Source of the DNA: Robertkochia solimangrovi
GTDB lineage: Bacteria > Bacteroidota > Bacteroidia > Flavobacteriales > Flavobacteriaceae
Direction: 5' to 3'
NCBI RefSeq assembly: GCF_007279655.1
Contig: NZ_QKWN01000002.1
Location: 496,001 to 560,000 of the forward strand
Length of the DNA: 64,000 nt
The stretch's first letter is position 1. Every line of letters begins with the position of its first letter. Shown here piece by piece: positions 34,462-44,981 of this stretch. Made by a program: the position numbers and the translations under genes. Below the pieces are notes generated by a model, which searched no databases, had not been told where the DNA came from, and saw only the letters and a list, made by a program, of their open reading frames with translations.

Positions 34462-37245
34462 ATGACCTCGATTTCCACATTAAATCCGAAAGAGAACATA
34501 TTGATAAAGGGTGCCCGTTTACACAACCTTAAAAATATCGATGTTGCCATCCCGCGAAATAAACTGGTAGTAATTACCGGTCTTTCCGGAAGCGGAAAAT
34601 CGAGTCTGGCATTTGACACACTCTATGCAGAAGGCCAGCGCAGATATGTGGAAAGTCTCTCCTCCTATGCACGTCAATTCCTTGGCAGACTCAATAAACC
34701 CAAGGTTGACTATATCCATGGTATAGCTCCAGCAATCGCGATTGAACAGAAGGTGAATTCTACCAATCCACGATCTACCGTTGGTACAAGTACTGAGATC
34801 TATGATTATCTGAAACTGTTATTTGCACGTATCGGAAGAACCTATTCTCCCGTATCAGGTAAAGAAGTTAAGAAACATTCAGTTACGGATGTTTTAAACT
34901 TTATCAAAGGTTTTCCGGAGGCTACTCGTCTTTTACTGATGGCTCCGGTTCATATTCCAAAAGACCGGGATGTAGCGAAAACACTGGGAATACTGGCCCA
35001 ACAAGGGTATGCACGGATCAAACATAATGACAAGGTAATCCGTATCGATGAAATCGAAGGAGAACTGGATAACGATTTCCTGCTCGTGATCGACCGTATC
35101 GTACTCAAGGATGATGAAGATTACCATAATCGTATTGCTGATTCCATAGGTACTGCATTTTTCGAAGGAAAAGGTGAATGTATCATCGAGGAAGTTGACG
35201 GTGGAAAGAAACACCATTTCAGCAATAAGTTTGAACGCGATGGCCTACAATTTCTGGAACCCAATGTCCACCTGTTCAGCTTCAATAATCCTTATGGTGC
35301 CTGTCCAAAATGTGAGGGTTATGGAGATGTGATCGGATTAGATGAAGATCTTGTAATCCCTAACACAGGACTCTCGATATATGAGAATGCGATCTTTGCC
35401 TGGCGTGGTGAAAGTATGAGCTGGTACCGTGATCAATTGGTGAACAATGCCTATAAATTTGATTTTCCCATTCACAAGCCCTGGTATCAGCTTACCGATG
35501 CTCAAAGGGCCCTAGTCTGGAAAGGAAATAAATATTTCACCGGGCTGAATGACTTTTTTAAAGAGTTAGAAGAAAAAAGTTATAAGATACAGAATCGGGT
35601 AATGCTCTCGAGATACCGGGGAAAAACAAAATGTGATCTTTGTAACGGTAGTCGTCTACGTGAGGAAGCTTCTTACGTAAAGGTTGGCGGTGAAACGATC
35701 ACAAAATTGGTAGAACTCCCACTCCATCACCTCGAAAAATTCTTTACCGAGCTCCAACTCAATGAATATGAAGAACATGTCGCCAAGCGACTTTTAAAAG
35801 AGATCAGAAACCGTATAGGATTCCTGATGGACGTCGGATTGGAATATCTTACACTGAACAGAAAATCCAATACCCTGTCCGGTGGTGAATCGCAACGTAT
35901 CAATCTCGCCACTTCACTGGGAAGCAGCCTGGTTGGCTCCATGTATATTTTAGACGAACCCAGTATCGGCCTCCACCCAAAGGATACTACCAAACTGATA
36001 AAGGTACTTAAATCCTTAAGAGATCTTGGAAATACGGTTATCGTAGTCGAACATGACGAGGAGATCATGAAAGCTGCTGATGAGATCATCGATATCGGTC
36101 CTGAAGCCGGAACATTAGGCGGAGAGGTTGTCGCAGCCGGAACTTACGAGGAGATCCTTAAAATGGATACCCTGACAGCACGATATTTGAACGGGAAAGA
36201 TCAAATCGAAATACCTACTCGCAGAAGAGAATCCAAAAATCATATTTTGATCGAAGGTGCCCGTCAGAACAATCTGGACAATATTGATGTTGATTTTCCC
36301 CTGAACTGTCTTACAGTGGTCACAGGAGTTTCAGGAAGTGGTAAAAGTACACTGGTAAAAAAGATCCTTTATCCGGCTATTCTCAAGGAAATCGGCGGAT
36401 ATGGTGAAAAGGCAGGACAATTTACTGCGATCTCAGGAAGCTATAAAGAGCTGAAGCTGGTGGAATTCGTTGATCAAAATCCCATCGGACGATCATCAAG
36501 GTCGAATCCTGTAACTTACATCAAAGCTTATGATGAAATTCGATCGCTTTTCGCTTCTCAAAAACTAGCCAAATTAAGAGGTTACCAGCCGAAACACTTC
36601 TCATTCAATGTCGAAGGCGGAAGGTGTGAAACCTGTAAAGGTGAAGGTGAAGTGACGATCGAAATGCAGTTCATGGCAGATGTTCACCTTCCTTGTGAAA
36701 CCTGTAACGGAAAACGATTCAAAAAGGATATTCTGGAAGTTAAATTCAACGATAAGAACATCTTTGATATCCTCGAACTAACGATCGATGATGCTGTGGA
36801 TTTCTTTACCGCGAACAGTGAAAAGAAAATCATGAAAAAACTTAAACCGTTGCAGGATGTCGGCCTTGGCTATGTCACTTTAGGACAGTCCTCCTCTACT
36901 CTTTCCGGAGGTGAAGCTCAGCGGATTAAACTGGCTTCTTTCCTCGTCAAGGGAAATACCAGCGAAAAAGCGCTCTTTATCTTTGATGAACCTACCACAG
37001 GACTTCATTTTCATGATATCAAAAAATTATTGAAATCCTTTGAAGCTTTGATCGAAAAAGGGCATTCAATCATAGTAATCGAACATAACATAGATCTAAT
37101 TAAATGTGCTGATCACATTATCGATCTGGGACCTGAAGGAGGTGAAAAAGGAGGTAGATTAATCGCTCAGGGCACTCCTGAAGAAGTAGCCAACCATAAA
37201 GATAGTTTTACCGGACACTATTTAATCGAAAAATTAAGATATTAA
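34462..37245 (+). CDS. uvrA: Excinuclease ABC subunit A
   Basis: 927 residues; DNA damage recognition in nucleotide excision repair with UvrB and UvrC. Two ABC modules: the first P-loop GLSGSGKSS near residue 34 and the second GVSGSGKST near 626, each with its own signature (LSGGESQR and LSGGEAQR). Zinc-finger cysteines are present in [25 protein letters not shown] and CETCNGKR. Full length. I chose ATG 34462; a TTG at 34456 would add two residues only. Confidence 0.97.
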   Translation: MTSISTLNPKENILIKGARLHNLKNIDVAIPRNKLVVITGLSGSGKSSLAFDTLYAEGQRRYVESLSSYARQFLGRLNKPKVDYIHGIAPAIAIEQKVNSTNPRSTVGTSTEIYDYLKLLFARIGRTYSPVSGKEVKKHSVTDVLNFIKGFPEATRLLLMAPVHIPKDRDVAKTLGILAQQGYARIKHNDKVIRIDEIEGELDNDFLLVIDRIVLKDDEDYHNRIADSIGTAFFEGKGECIIEEVDGGKKHHFSNKFERDGLQFLEPNVHLFSFNNPYGACPKCEGYGDVIGLDEDLVIPNTGLSIYENAIFAWRGESMSWYRDQLVNNAYKFDFPIHKPWYQLTDAQRALVWKGNKYFTGLNDFFKELEEKSYKIQNRVMLSRYRGKTKCDLCNGSRLREEASYVKVGGETITKLVELPLHHLEKFFTELQLNEYEEHVAKRLLKEIRNRIGFLMDVGLEYLTLNRKSNTLSGGESQRINLATSLGSSLVGSMYILDEPSIGLHPKDTTKLIKVLKSLRDLGNTVIVVEHDEEIMKAADEIIDIGPEAGTLGGEVVAAGTYEEILKMDTLTARYLNGKDQIEIPTRRRESKNHILIEGARQNNLDNIDVDFPLNCLTVVTGVSGSGKSTLVKKILYPAILKEIGGYGEKAGQFTAISGSYKELKLVEFVDQNPIGRSSRSNPVTYIKAYDEIRSLFASQKLAKLRGYQPKHFSFNVEGGRCETCKGEGEVTIEMQFMADVHLPCETCNGKRFKKDILEVKFNDKNIFDILELTIDDAVDFFTANSEKKIMKKLKPLQDVGLGYVTLGQSSSTLSGGEAQRIKLASFLVKGNTSEKALFIFDEPTTGLHFHDIKKLLKSFEALIEKGHSIIVIEHNIDLIKCADHIIDLGPEGGEKGGRLIAQGTPEEVANHKDSFTGHYLIEKLRY

Positions 37246-37321
37246 TCCTGATTAAATTCATTTTTGAGGAATAAATGGCATATTATTTGTTGAGAATAAT
37301 CCGACAAATCATACATTGAAT

Positions 37322-37816
37322 ATGCCAATTAAATTCTTATGCTGTCTCTTCTGTATCGCTTTATTTCAGCCGATTTCAGCCGAAACATCAACTACCGAAC
37401 CTTTTGGGAAAACATTAACCCGTGATTACCATTTTTTTAAGGGATTACCTATTATTTTTACCATAGATGAAATTGAGTTTCAATTGAATCAGGATGGCCA
37501 AATCAATTATGCCCTACCCTTTAATGCCCAGCTGCATTACTTCAATTGGAAATACATCGGTAGAACAGGAAATGAACTCGAATACGACACCACCGGAAGA
37601 ATTACCCGGATAAATAATATCGGAATTGAGTATCAACCTGACGGAAAAGTAAAGAGAATTGGAATTTTAAAAGTATATTACGATCAGATCACAGGAGCAC
37701 CTGTTCAGATAGGTCCCCGAAAAATAGATTATGAACTTAATAAAATAACAAAGCATTATGGAAATACTGATCCCGACAATTTTATTTTTATTGGTGACTG
37801 GAATATTTATCAATAA
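37322..37816 (+). CDS. Secreted protein with YD-like repeats, paralogue of the next gene
   Basis: 164 residues with signal peptide (LFQPISA) and no lipobox. The mature part is built of short similar beta segments (FTIDEIEFQLNQDGQINY, YDTTGRITRINNIGIEYQ, PDGKVKRIGILKVYYD). These resemble the segments of the following protein at 38118, so the two are tandem paralogues. Start ATG 37322 is used rather than TTG 37316. The function is unknown. Confidence 0.75.
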   Translation: MPIKFLCCLFCIALFQPISAETSTTEPFGKTLTRDYHFFKGLPIIFTIDEIEFQLNQDGQINYALPFNAQLHYFNWKYIGRTGNELEYDTTGRITRINNIGIEYQPDGKVKRIGILKVYYDQITGAPVQIGPRKIDYELNKITKHYGNTDPDNFIFIGDWNIYQ

Positions 37817-37867
37817 ACCAAAACGAGTTTTGAAACCCGTTAAAGTATACGCAAGATCTAAAAAATA

Positions 37868-37900
37868 TTAGTTGATTATTTTGGTTGGTTAGTTAGTTTG
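37868..37900 (+). other. G/T-rich TTAGTT motif preceding a terminator
   Basis: Contains repeated TTAGTT and GGTTGGTTAGTTAG and resembles 27116-27150, which precedes the orphan terminator there. It lies in the 301-base gap between the two paralogous secreted protein genes; apart from this motif and the terminator I see nothing in that gap. Confidence 0.4.
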
Positions 37901-37902
37901 AA

Positions 37903-37938
37903 AGTGCTGTGGATTGCTAAATTCACAGCACTTTTTTT
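37903..37938 (+). terminator. Strong terminator after the first secreted paralogue
   Basis: 13-base stem AGTGCTGTGGATT/AATTCACAGCACT with one G-T pair and a four-base loop, then seven T residues. Confidence 0.88.
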
Positions 37939-38117
37939 ATGAAATTAATTTACCGATCCTGCATTCATTCCTACACTTCTGACTCCTTTTTTAAAATATG
38001 TTATTTTAAATAATTGATAATCAATCATTTATGTGACATTTTATATTTTGGCACGCTGTTTGATTCTTAGTTGACAGATCGATCTTTAGATTGTAGAACA
38101 TTTAAAAGCCCGCAACT

Positions 38118-39236
38118 ATGAAACAAATAATCATCACTCTGATAACCGTATTACTTACCGGAAGTACCGGTATGGCAAATACAAATTCCCATACAGCAGA
38201 AATGCTTACCTACGGCTATAACAATTCTATCATCTTTACGGAAGCTGGTGTTACCTTTTCAGTGTATCCGGATGGAGAATTCGATTTTTTTATCGACAAT
38301 CCCGCTTATGTTGGAGCCTCCTTCTCAACCGGTAACGTAAATATCAGCTTTAATTCCGGTTATAATTATAATGCTTATGTGCAGTACGATGACTATGGAG
38401 CAGTTATCCAGGTCGAGAATACTCCGATCTATTATGATTACTACGGAAGAGTAGCACGAATCGGATCTGTTGCGATCAATTACAGAAATAACCGACTTTA
38501 CAGAGTTGGGGGTCTGAATATCTATTATAACGCTTATGGTGGATTTGCCAGATTCAACGGATACATCAATGTTTATAACCGTGGATTTAATTACAGACCC
38601 TATTATAACTATTTCTGCAGACCAGCTGTTAACCTGTGTATGGTGAATTACAGCCCCTACAGAAGATATTATCGTCCGGTTCGATATACGTATTACAGAC
38701 CATACATGAATAACCACAGAAATAGTTATGCTCATGTAGGTAAAACCTACAAATACAAAACGAATAACACAAGAAGACCTATTTATGTAAATGACAAGCG
38801 TGTGGTGAACCGAAGAGATGCCAGCTTCCGTAAGGAAAGTGCCTATGACACCAGAAGACGAAGCAGCAATACTGTTGGTAAAGCAGACAACCGTAACAAT
38901 AACAGAACGGTTATTACCAGAAATGATTCCAGAAGATCTGTTTCAACGAGTTCAAACAACAACCACGTAACCAACAGAAATTCTCAAACCGTAAGAAGTA
39001 ACAATAACAGAAATTCAGGTAATGTACGTGCAAAAGCACCCCAAAACAACCGAGTTGTTACACGTACTACTACCACTACGGTAAAAAAATCAAAAACGGT
39101 AACACCACAAAGAAAATCTGTTTCTACGCCTTCAAGAAGAGAAACGACAAAACGTTCCTCAGGAGCAAGAGAAGCTTCCGCTTCAAGAAACAGTTCGGGA
39201 AGCACTTCCTCCAGAAGAGGAGGTGGAAGAGGATAA
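38118..39236 (+). CDS. Secreted protein with YD-like repeats and long basic Asn/Arg/Ser tail
   Basis: 372 residues. A signal peptide (TGSTGMANT) is followed by about 180 residues of Tyr-rich repeats, with the unit YYDYYGRVARIGSVAINY seen several times (RLYRVGGLNIYYNAYGG is another copy). The last 170 residues are low-complexity and strongly basic, full of N, R, S and T (DNRNNNRTVITRNDSRR, ending SSRRGGGRG). The tail has no fold motif and is probably disordered; it could bind acidic polymers. Not recognised as a named family; paralogous to the gene at 37322. Confidence 0.75.
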   Translation: MKQIIITLITVLLTGSTGMANTNSHTAEMLTYGYNNSIIFTEAGVTFSVYPDGEFDFFIDNPAYVGASFSTGNVNISFNSGYNYNAYVQYDDYGAVIQVENTPIYYDYYGRVARIGSVAINYRNNRLYRVGGLNIYYNAYGGFARFNGYINVYNRGFNYRPYYNYFCRPAVNLCMVNYSPYRRYYRPVRYTYYRPYMNNHRNSYAHVGKTYKYKTNNTRRPIYVNDKRVVNRRDASFRKESAYDTRRRSSNTVGKADNRNNNRTVITRNDSRRSVSTSSNNNHVTNRNSQTVRSNNNRNSGNVRAKAPQNNRVVTRTTTTTVKKSKTVTPQRKSVSTPSRRETTKRSSGAREASASRNSSGSTSSRRGGGRG

Positions 39237-39270
39237 TTCCCAATTACTGTTCAGAATTTGATTTATATCG

Positions 39271-39301
39271 GGTCCGCGATGCTATCGCGGACCTTTTTTT
39301 T
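39271..39301 (+). terminator. Terminator after the second secreted paralogue
   Basis: Perfect stem GGTCCGCGAT/ATCGCGGACC with a three-base loop and eight T residues. The stem overlaps the stop codon (39284-39282) of the convergent flippase gene. Confidence 0.9.
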
Positions 39302-40748
39302 GAAGATACCTGTCAGCGAGTCCTTTTAACTCCTCTGATATTCCAAAATAGTAGACAACGAATATATATATTAGGGAAATCAGTGCTGACTTCAGAATGA
39401 TATTCAACAAGGGGTGCCATGGAAAATCCCAAAAATAGAATAAGGGGAACATGCCGCATATCAGTAAACCTATCCATAAGGTCGCTCTGGTAAAAGGTTG
39501 CATCTTCATTTTAAAATGAACATACCATAATTTTAAAGCATTATAACTTAAAAACGAAAGCATCGTTGCGAAAGCCGCTCCATAAATTCCCCATATCGGA
39601 ATAAAGATCATATTCAGTACCACGGTGATCACTGCAAGGAAAATCCCAAACATGAGTACCATTCTGTAAAAATCTGAATTGAACAGTATCGCATTATTAA
39701 TACCGGTTAGGTTATCAGACAGTTTAGCGACTGCAATTAAGAAGACTACCAGCAATCCTCCCTTGTAAGATTCCGGGATCATCTCATAAAGTTCATGAAT
39801 ATTCAGCATGATCAATAAAAAAATCAATCCTCCCACGATAAAAAGATTCAGGGAACTTTTTCGATAGAGATCCAACAGTTCCTTGTAATTCCGATTGTTC
39901 ATCAATTCGGAGGTCATAGGTGTGGTTATCTGAAGTAAAGCTCTGGAAGGAACCGCAATCACGATCGCGATATAAACCGCTACCGAATAGTAGGCTACAT
40001 TCTCTATCTCCTTATAATTTCCGATCATCACCTTATCGATATCCAACAGTATCACAGAAACCGATCCAGCCAATATCATTACGATCCCATAACGAAAAAC
40101 ACTATTGAAATTGGAAGGTAATCCCAGGTTAAATCGAGGTCTTTTAATGAGTACTGCACTTATCATCATCAGGAACAATCGCAGCACATAGGAGAGTGTA
40201 AAAGCTACCACGAAACCATCGAAATCCAGTATTTTAAAATATACAAGAATTAGCAGGATGGAAGCGATCACTCGTGGATATACTTCCTTAAGAAAATTTC
40301 CATAAACCGTCTTCATATGTACACGGGTCCAGGAATAAAATATCTCGAAATACGCCAAGGTAAAAGCAATTACGAAAATGGTCCATACATACCCATCCAC
40401 AATAGGATTTTTCTCCGACAGCAATTCCGTGATCATTTGGTAACCAAAAAGTCCGATAAGTCCAATAGGAATTATTACCAGCAATGGCAGGAAGACGACA
40501 GTAGTTACAAACTTCTGTCGTTCCTCCTCATTCTTATAATAAGAAAAGAACTTTACCATGGTATTATGTACACCAAAAGCCATCAAAGGCATCATAATGT
40601 TTGCTGCAGAGAAAAGGTAACCAACAAGACCGTAATATTCATCACTTAAGAAATGCGTATACAGAAACAGAGTATTCACAGCGCCCACCACAAAACCTGC
40701 ATAGGTGATGATCAAATTCTTTAAAGATTGTTTAATTACTATTCCCAT
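39282..40748 (-). CDS. Oligosaccharide flippase (Wzx/MATE-like)
   Basis: 488 residues with about fourteen membrane helices, a polysaccharide-biosynthesis flippase of the MOP superfamily. It begins IVIKQSLKNLIITYAGFVVG and shows the usual even spacing of hydrophobic segments. Would flip lipid-linked oligosaccharide across the inner membrane. Its start overlaps the upstream glycosyltransferase by 10 bases, so the two are coupled. No polymerase gene is in view. Confidence 0.9.
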   Translation of the reverse strand: MGIVIKQSLKNLIITYAGFVVGAVNTLFLYTHFLSDEYYGLVGYLFSAANIMMPLMAFGVHNTMVKFFSYYKNEEERQKFVTTVVFLPLLVIIPIGLIGLFGYQMITELLSEKNPIVDGYVWTIFVIAFTLAYFEIFYSWTRVHMKTVYGNFLKEVYPRVIASILLILVYFKILDFDGFVVAFTLSYVLRLFLMMISAVLIKRPRFNLGLPSNFNSVFRYGIVMILAGSVSVILLDIDKVMIGNYKEIENVAYYSVAVYIAIVIAVPSRALLQITTPMTSELMNNRNYKELLDLYRKSSLNLFIVGGLIFLLIMLNIHELYEMIPESYKGGLLVVFLIAVAKLSDNLTGINNAILFNSDFYRMVLMFGIFLAVITVVLNMIFIPIWGIYGAAFATMLSFLSYNALKLWYVHFKMKMQPFTRATLWIGLLICGMFPLFYFWDFPWHPLLNIILKSALISLIYIFVVYYFGISEELKGLADRYLQKKGPR

Positions 40749-42025
40749 GAGCCTTTTATTAATTCAGCTAATTTCGAGGTTAACGATCTGCGTGTATAAC
40801 CTTCGATATCTCCGGAAATTTCTGCATTAAGTCCACTTTTATAACGCTCAAAGTTCGTTTTAATAAATTTTAATATAGATGCTTCATCAGTATACGTAAA
40901 ACAAGCTCCTATACCTGATTCCTGAATAAGTTGCTTTACTTCCCACCCATCAGGACCAATAGCCAATACAGGCCTCCTGGCAGACATATATTCGAAAACC
41001 TTACCAGGAATGATACCTTTAGTTTGCGGCGAATCGATCTCAAGCAGCAATAATACGCGAGACGTTTGCTGAAGTTCCAATGCCTTTTCATGAGAAACAT
41101 ATCCCATATAAGTAGTATACCCCTCTAATCCGGCTTTGCCGATTGAAGATCTTACGTCATCACTAACCGCTCCCGCTAAAACCAAATTAAATGCATTTGC
41201 GAATTCAGGGTCTTCCGATATCAGCAAACTGAGGGCATTCCACAAGAGCTGTGGATCTCTTCCTGTAAGTAAGGATCCAATATGACCTATTTGGAATTTT
41301 AATGCGGGCTTCTTCAAATTATTCAATGGCTCAAAACCATTAGTGATCACAGTGATATCTGCAGGGGCAATTTCATTGAACTCCCTTGCAGTGGTATTTG
41401 AAGTCGTTATCACTTTGTCTGCCTTGGTTAAAACTTCCTTTTCCAGCCTTTCATGCCTGGCAGCAGCTCTTCCACCTAACCTGAGCTTATCATGATATCC
41501 GATATTGGTCCAGGGATCCCGAAAATCAGCGATCCAACGCAATTCCATTAGAGACTTTAACCGTAATCCGATCAAATGGAGGCTATGGGGCGGACCTGTG
41601 GTTATGATCGTATCAATCCCTTCCTTTTCGATATAATCTTTTAGAAAATGTACCGAAGGCTTCACCCATAACACCCTTGCATCGGGTATAAAAATATTTC
41701 CGCGTACCCACAACAAAAATTTCTCAGGCAGTGATTGTTTCTTTTGACTGATCATGCCTTTACTTATGGAACGCGTCTTTTTATTTGAAAAAAAAGAAGC
41801 CAATCTATAAGGCTCCCTGATCGGCTGACTGATCATTGTAATATCCTTCGTAGGCACCTCCTTTATAAAAGTTTCATCAAGGATCGGATAGGTTGGGTTC
41901 TCAGGAATATAAACTACCGGATGTATTTGAAATTCCGGAAGATATTTAACGAATTTAAGCCATCGTTGTACTCCTGGCCCTCCAGCAGGTGGCCAATAAT
42001 ATGTTATGATCAGTACCTTCTTCAT
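40739..42025 (-). CDS. GT4-like glycosyltransferase
   Basis: 428 residues. The N-terminus ITYYWPPAGGPGVQRW is typical of GT4-fold enzymes, followed by ITTGPPHSLHLIGL and, in the C-terminal half, GHIGSLLTGRDP and the acceptor/nucleotide-sugar region IPGKVFEYMSARRPVLAI. Probably adds a sugar to a lipid-linked oligosaccharide or surface glycan; the donor is unknown. It lies 6 bases after the YfhO gene and overlaps the flippase, forming one operon. Confidence 0.9.
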   Translation of the reverse strand: MKKVLIITYYWPPAGGPGVQRWLKFVKYLPEFQIHPVVYIPENPTYPILDETFIKEVPTKDITMISQPIREPYRLASFFSNKKTRSISKGMISQKKQSLPEKFLLWVRGNIFIPDARVLWVKPSVHFLKDYIEKEGIDTIITTGPPHSLHLIGLRLKSLMELRWIADFRDPWTNIGYHDKLRLGGRAAARHERLEKEVLTKADKVITTSNTTAREFNEIAPADITVITNGFEPLNNLKKPALKFQIGHIGSLLTGRDPQLLWNALSLLISEDPEFANAFNLVLAGAVSDDVRSSIGKAGLEGYTTYMGYVSHEKALELQQTSRVLLLLEIDSPQTKGIIPGKVFEYMSARRPVLAIGPDGWEVKQLIQESGIGACFTYTDEASILKFIKTNFERYKSGLNAEISGDIEGYTRRSLTSKLAELIKGSWE

Positions 42026-42030
42026 AAGGG

Positions 42031-44469
42031 TTAAACGGTCGCATCCTCCTTTTTACCTATTCCCCGGTAAATTCCAAAGATCAGCAATAGAAACAAGACA
42101 ACCGTACTACCTAAAGCGATTCTACTACCGGATGTAACCACATCAGGATCGAAGGTAAAGGTAATCTCATGCGAACCTGCAGGAATTTCCAGGGCGCGAA
42201 GTGCATGATTTACACGAAACTCGGTAGCTTCCTCCCCATCGATGGTTACTTTCCACCCATGCGGATAATACATTTCCGAAAAGACTGCAAGTCCTGTATT
42301 TGAATTTTTTGAAGTATATACCAATTTATCCGGTTCATAGGTTTTAAGTGATATTGTCGCCGTTGAATCAACATTATAAGAATCCTTTAAACCAGCAAGA
42401 TCAGGAAAGGCAGCGGTATTCAGTATTGCTGAGGAACTTAGATCAACACTATCCATTAACTGCATTCCTGCATCGGCATTAGGCGCTTTAATCAATCGAT
42501 CGACAAACCAGGCATTTCCAAACGCATAAGGATTGCGCGCCGGATAAACCTGACCTTTATCGTTCTTGGTTTTGATGTATCGTACATTCAACATATTCAG
42601 AACAGCCATATTATTATTAGCTACCTGATATTCAAAAAGCTCTTGTAAACGCTTAGGTTTTGCAGCATGATAACCTCCGATCGAATTATGAAAATAAGAG
42701 GTTCTGGCTCCGTTCAGGCCTTCCTGAGGATCAAATACTCTGAAGTACCCTGTATCCTTTGTGATCTCTTTATCTGCAAAATCTTCCTGAAATGGCTTCT
42801 GATAAACTCTTGAACTCACAAAGTCATCTCCGTTGACATAACGACGGTCTACTCCTGCCAGATCGTACACGATCAGCACTCCGATACATAGTAGTACCAG
42901 ATTTACCTTCAGTTTATCTTTTAAATAAAACCAGAGAGTACCAAAAGCAATTGCCAGTAATAGTAAGCTTCGGAAGAGGTCTTCATTATAAATGGCTTTT
43001 CGATCACTTCGGATCACATCGATGAATTCCTGGCCATAGTTCTGTGCATATATCGCATCATGCGGACCATTGAAACCAAAGCTTCCTTTTAAGAGGAATA
43101 ACAATACAATACAACCTCCAAGAATTCCTCCTCCGTATAAAAGACTTTGCATCTTAAGTGCTTTATCGATATTGGTATCCATTAATTTTGATAACGTCAC
43201 GATAGCGAGTACCGGAAAACACAATTCCAAAATCACCTGAATCGAAGTTATCGCTCTGAATTTGTTATACATAGGAAAATAGTCGATCATCAGATCAGTA
43301 AGGATGCTGAAATTATGTCCCCACGACAATAATAAGGATAATACACTTCCACCCAGGAGCCACCATTTCAATCGTCCTTTAACTAGGAAAAGTCCGGTAA
43401 GAAACAAAAAGAATATAACCACCCCCACATAGGCCGGACCTGCCACTCCTGGCTGATCACCCCAGTACATCGGTAATGATTTACTAAAATCAAGGGCCTG
43501 AGCCGGATCTACTCCCCGATTCGTAAGAAAGGTATAGGTTTTGGATCCTTTACCCAGATTTTCCTGATCACTTCCTCCAAAAAGCCTTGGAATAAACAAG
43601 TTCAGAGATTCGGTAATTCCGTAGCTATAGGTAGTGATATAATCTTTATCAAGACCGCTGGTCGATTCCTTTAAGCTGCCATCGGGATTTAGTGTAAGAT
43701 CACTTTGACCCCTCGTACTCCAATCGGCATATTCGCGGGTCGCCATGATATTGGTCGCATTTGTTCCTATTGAAATAACTACAGCTGCCGCGAGTATTCC
43801 GGTAGCCTTGAAAAAATGCGATAATTCTTTCTTTCTATAAGCATCTACAAGATAGGCTACCCCCAATACCAGTACTAACAGTAAGAGGTAATAGGTCATT
43901 TGAAAGTGATTCGCATTGATCTCGAGTGCCATGGCAAATGCAGTGAGCAGGAATCCGGCGAGATAACGTTTACGGTAACATAAAATGATCCCGGCAAGTA
44001 CCCATGCAAAGTACCCGACGGCATGTGCCTTAGCATTATGCCCTACGCCAAGAATAATTATCAGATATGATGAAAATCCAAAAGCCAGCGCCCCGATTAG
44101 AGATAATTTCCAATCTACTTTGAGCACGAGCATAAGCAAATAAAAACCAACGAAGTAAAGAAAAAGATAATCTGCCGGTCTTGGCAAAAACCGTATGGAC
44201 TTATCGAGCTTCTTGATATAATTATTAGGGTAATTCGCCCCCAGCTGATAGGTTGGCATACCGGCAAAAGCACTATTAGTCCAGTATGACTCATGCCCTG
44301 TACTTTCCTTTAGGTCATTCCTTTCCTTCGACATTCCGATATATTGAACTATATCACTTTGAAGAATCTGTTTCCCCTGAAGTACCGGGGAAAAATAAAG
44401 TAAGGATATAACGGTAAATAACAGTAACACCAATAGATGGGGTACTGCCTTTTTAAGTTGGTCAGTCAT
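42031..44469 (-). CDS. YfhO family membrane protein
   Basis: 812 residues with about twelve membrane helices and a large C-terminal periplasmic part (about 490-790). YfhO proteins are GT-C-fold candidates thought to glycosylate envelope polymers such as lipoteichoic acid in Bacillus. Here FWTNSAFAGMP-like YWTNSAFAGMPTYQLG near residue 62 and the final GSHEITFTFDPDVVTSGSRI support the family. It is followed closely by a glycosyltransferase and a flippase, consistent with surface-glycan assembly. Confidence 0.88.
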   Translation of the reverse strand: MTDQLKKAVPHLLVLLLFTVISLLYFSPVLQGKQILQSDIVQYIGMSKERNDLKESTGHESYWTNSAFAGMPTYQLGANYPNNYIKKLDKSIRFLPRPADYLFLYFVGFYLLMLVLKVDWKLSLIGALAFGFSSYLIIILGVGHNAKAHAVGYFAWVLAGIILCYRKRYLAGFLLTAFAMALEINANHFQMTYYLLLLVLVLGVAYLVDAYRKKELSHFFKATGILAAAVVISIGTNATNIMATREYADWSTRGQSDLTLNPDGSLKESTSGLDKDYITTYSYGITESLNLFIPRLFGGSDQENLGKGSKTYTFLTNRGVDPAQALDFSKSLPMYWGDQPGVAGPAYVGVVIFFLFLTGLFLVKGRLKWWLLGGSVLSLLLSWGHNFSILTDLMIDYFPMYNKFRAITSIQVILELCFPVLAIVTLSKLMDTNIDKALKMQSLLYGGGILGGCIVLLFLLKGSFGFNGPHDAIYAQNYGQEFIDVIRSDRKAIYNEDLFRSLLLLAIAFGTLWFYLKDKLKVNLVLLCIGVLIVYDLAGVDRRYVNGDDFVSSRVYQKPFQEDFADKEITKDTGYFRVFDPQEGLNGARTSYFHNSIGGYHAAKPKRLQELFEYQVANNNMAVLNMLNVRYIKTKNDKGQVYPARNPYAFGNAWFVDRLIKAPNADAGMQLMDSVDLSSSAILNTAAFPDLAGLKDSYNVDSTATISLKTYEPDKLVYTSKNSNTGLAVFSEMYYPHGWKVTIDGEEATEFRVNHALRALEIPAGSHEITFTFDPDVVTSGSRIALGSTVVLFLLLIFGIYRGIGKKEDATV

Positions 44470-44492
44470 TAAAAAAGTATTGTTCGGTTTAG

Positions 44493-44771
44493 TTAGTCAA
44501 TTTCTTCAAATTCGATATATTCTCCAACTTTTCCTGAAGAATTTTTACGGCTGTCATTTTGTGGAGCATGGTCTATAACGGTCTCCCCCTGCTGTGCCCC
44601 GCTGGCGGACTGTTGTTGATATTGCTGATATTGTTCGAATTTCTGCCTTACTTTAGTTTCCATCTTCTTCGAAGCATATTTCAAAAGCATCGGACCGAAG
44701 AGTCTGGCGAGTATTTTAACCCCGTAATAGATCAGTAAAATGATTAAAATCGTTATTAAAATCTGCATCAT
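44493..44771 (-). CDS. DUF4834 family small membrane protein
   Basis: 92 residues with one N-terminal helix (about 4-24) followed by a basic, Gln-rich segment (RQKFEQYQQYQQQSA) and an acidic C-terminus (GEYIEFEEID), the pattern of the Bacteroidota DUF4834 family; function unknown. It starts the minus-strand group that continues with YfhO, the glycosyltransferase and the flippase. The start could be M1 or M2. Confidence 0.75.
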   Translation of the reverse strand: MMQILITILIILLIYYGVKILARLFGPMLLKYASKKMETKVRQKFEQYQQYQQQSASGAQQGETVIDHAPQNDSRKNSSGKVGEYIEFEEID

Positions 44772-44790
44772 TTGTATATTTATGAATAGT

Positions 44791-44798
44791 CAAAAATA
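44791..44798 (-). promoter_or_regulatory. -7 box TATTTTTG before DUF4834/YfhO group
   Basis: Exact TAnnTTTG on the minus strand, ending 19 bases before the DUF4834 start codon. No TTG at -33. Confidence 0.4.
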
Positions 44799-44981
44799 CG
44801 ATAGATTCATGGGAATCGCAGATTTACTCACTTAAAAAAATAATAAAATAGTGGTTTTACTGTTTATTTCGTTAATTGATAATCTGTTAATTAGTAAGTA
44901 AAACCATCATTAAATTGAACTAATACCAAAAAATTGATGCAAAAAATCCTATTTTCGTCCAATCATAAACCCAAATCAATT

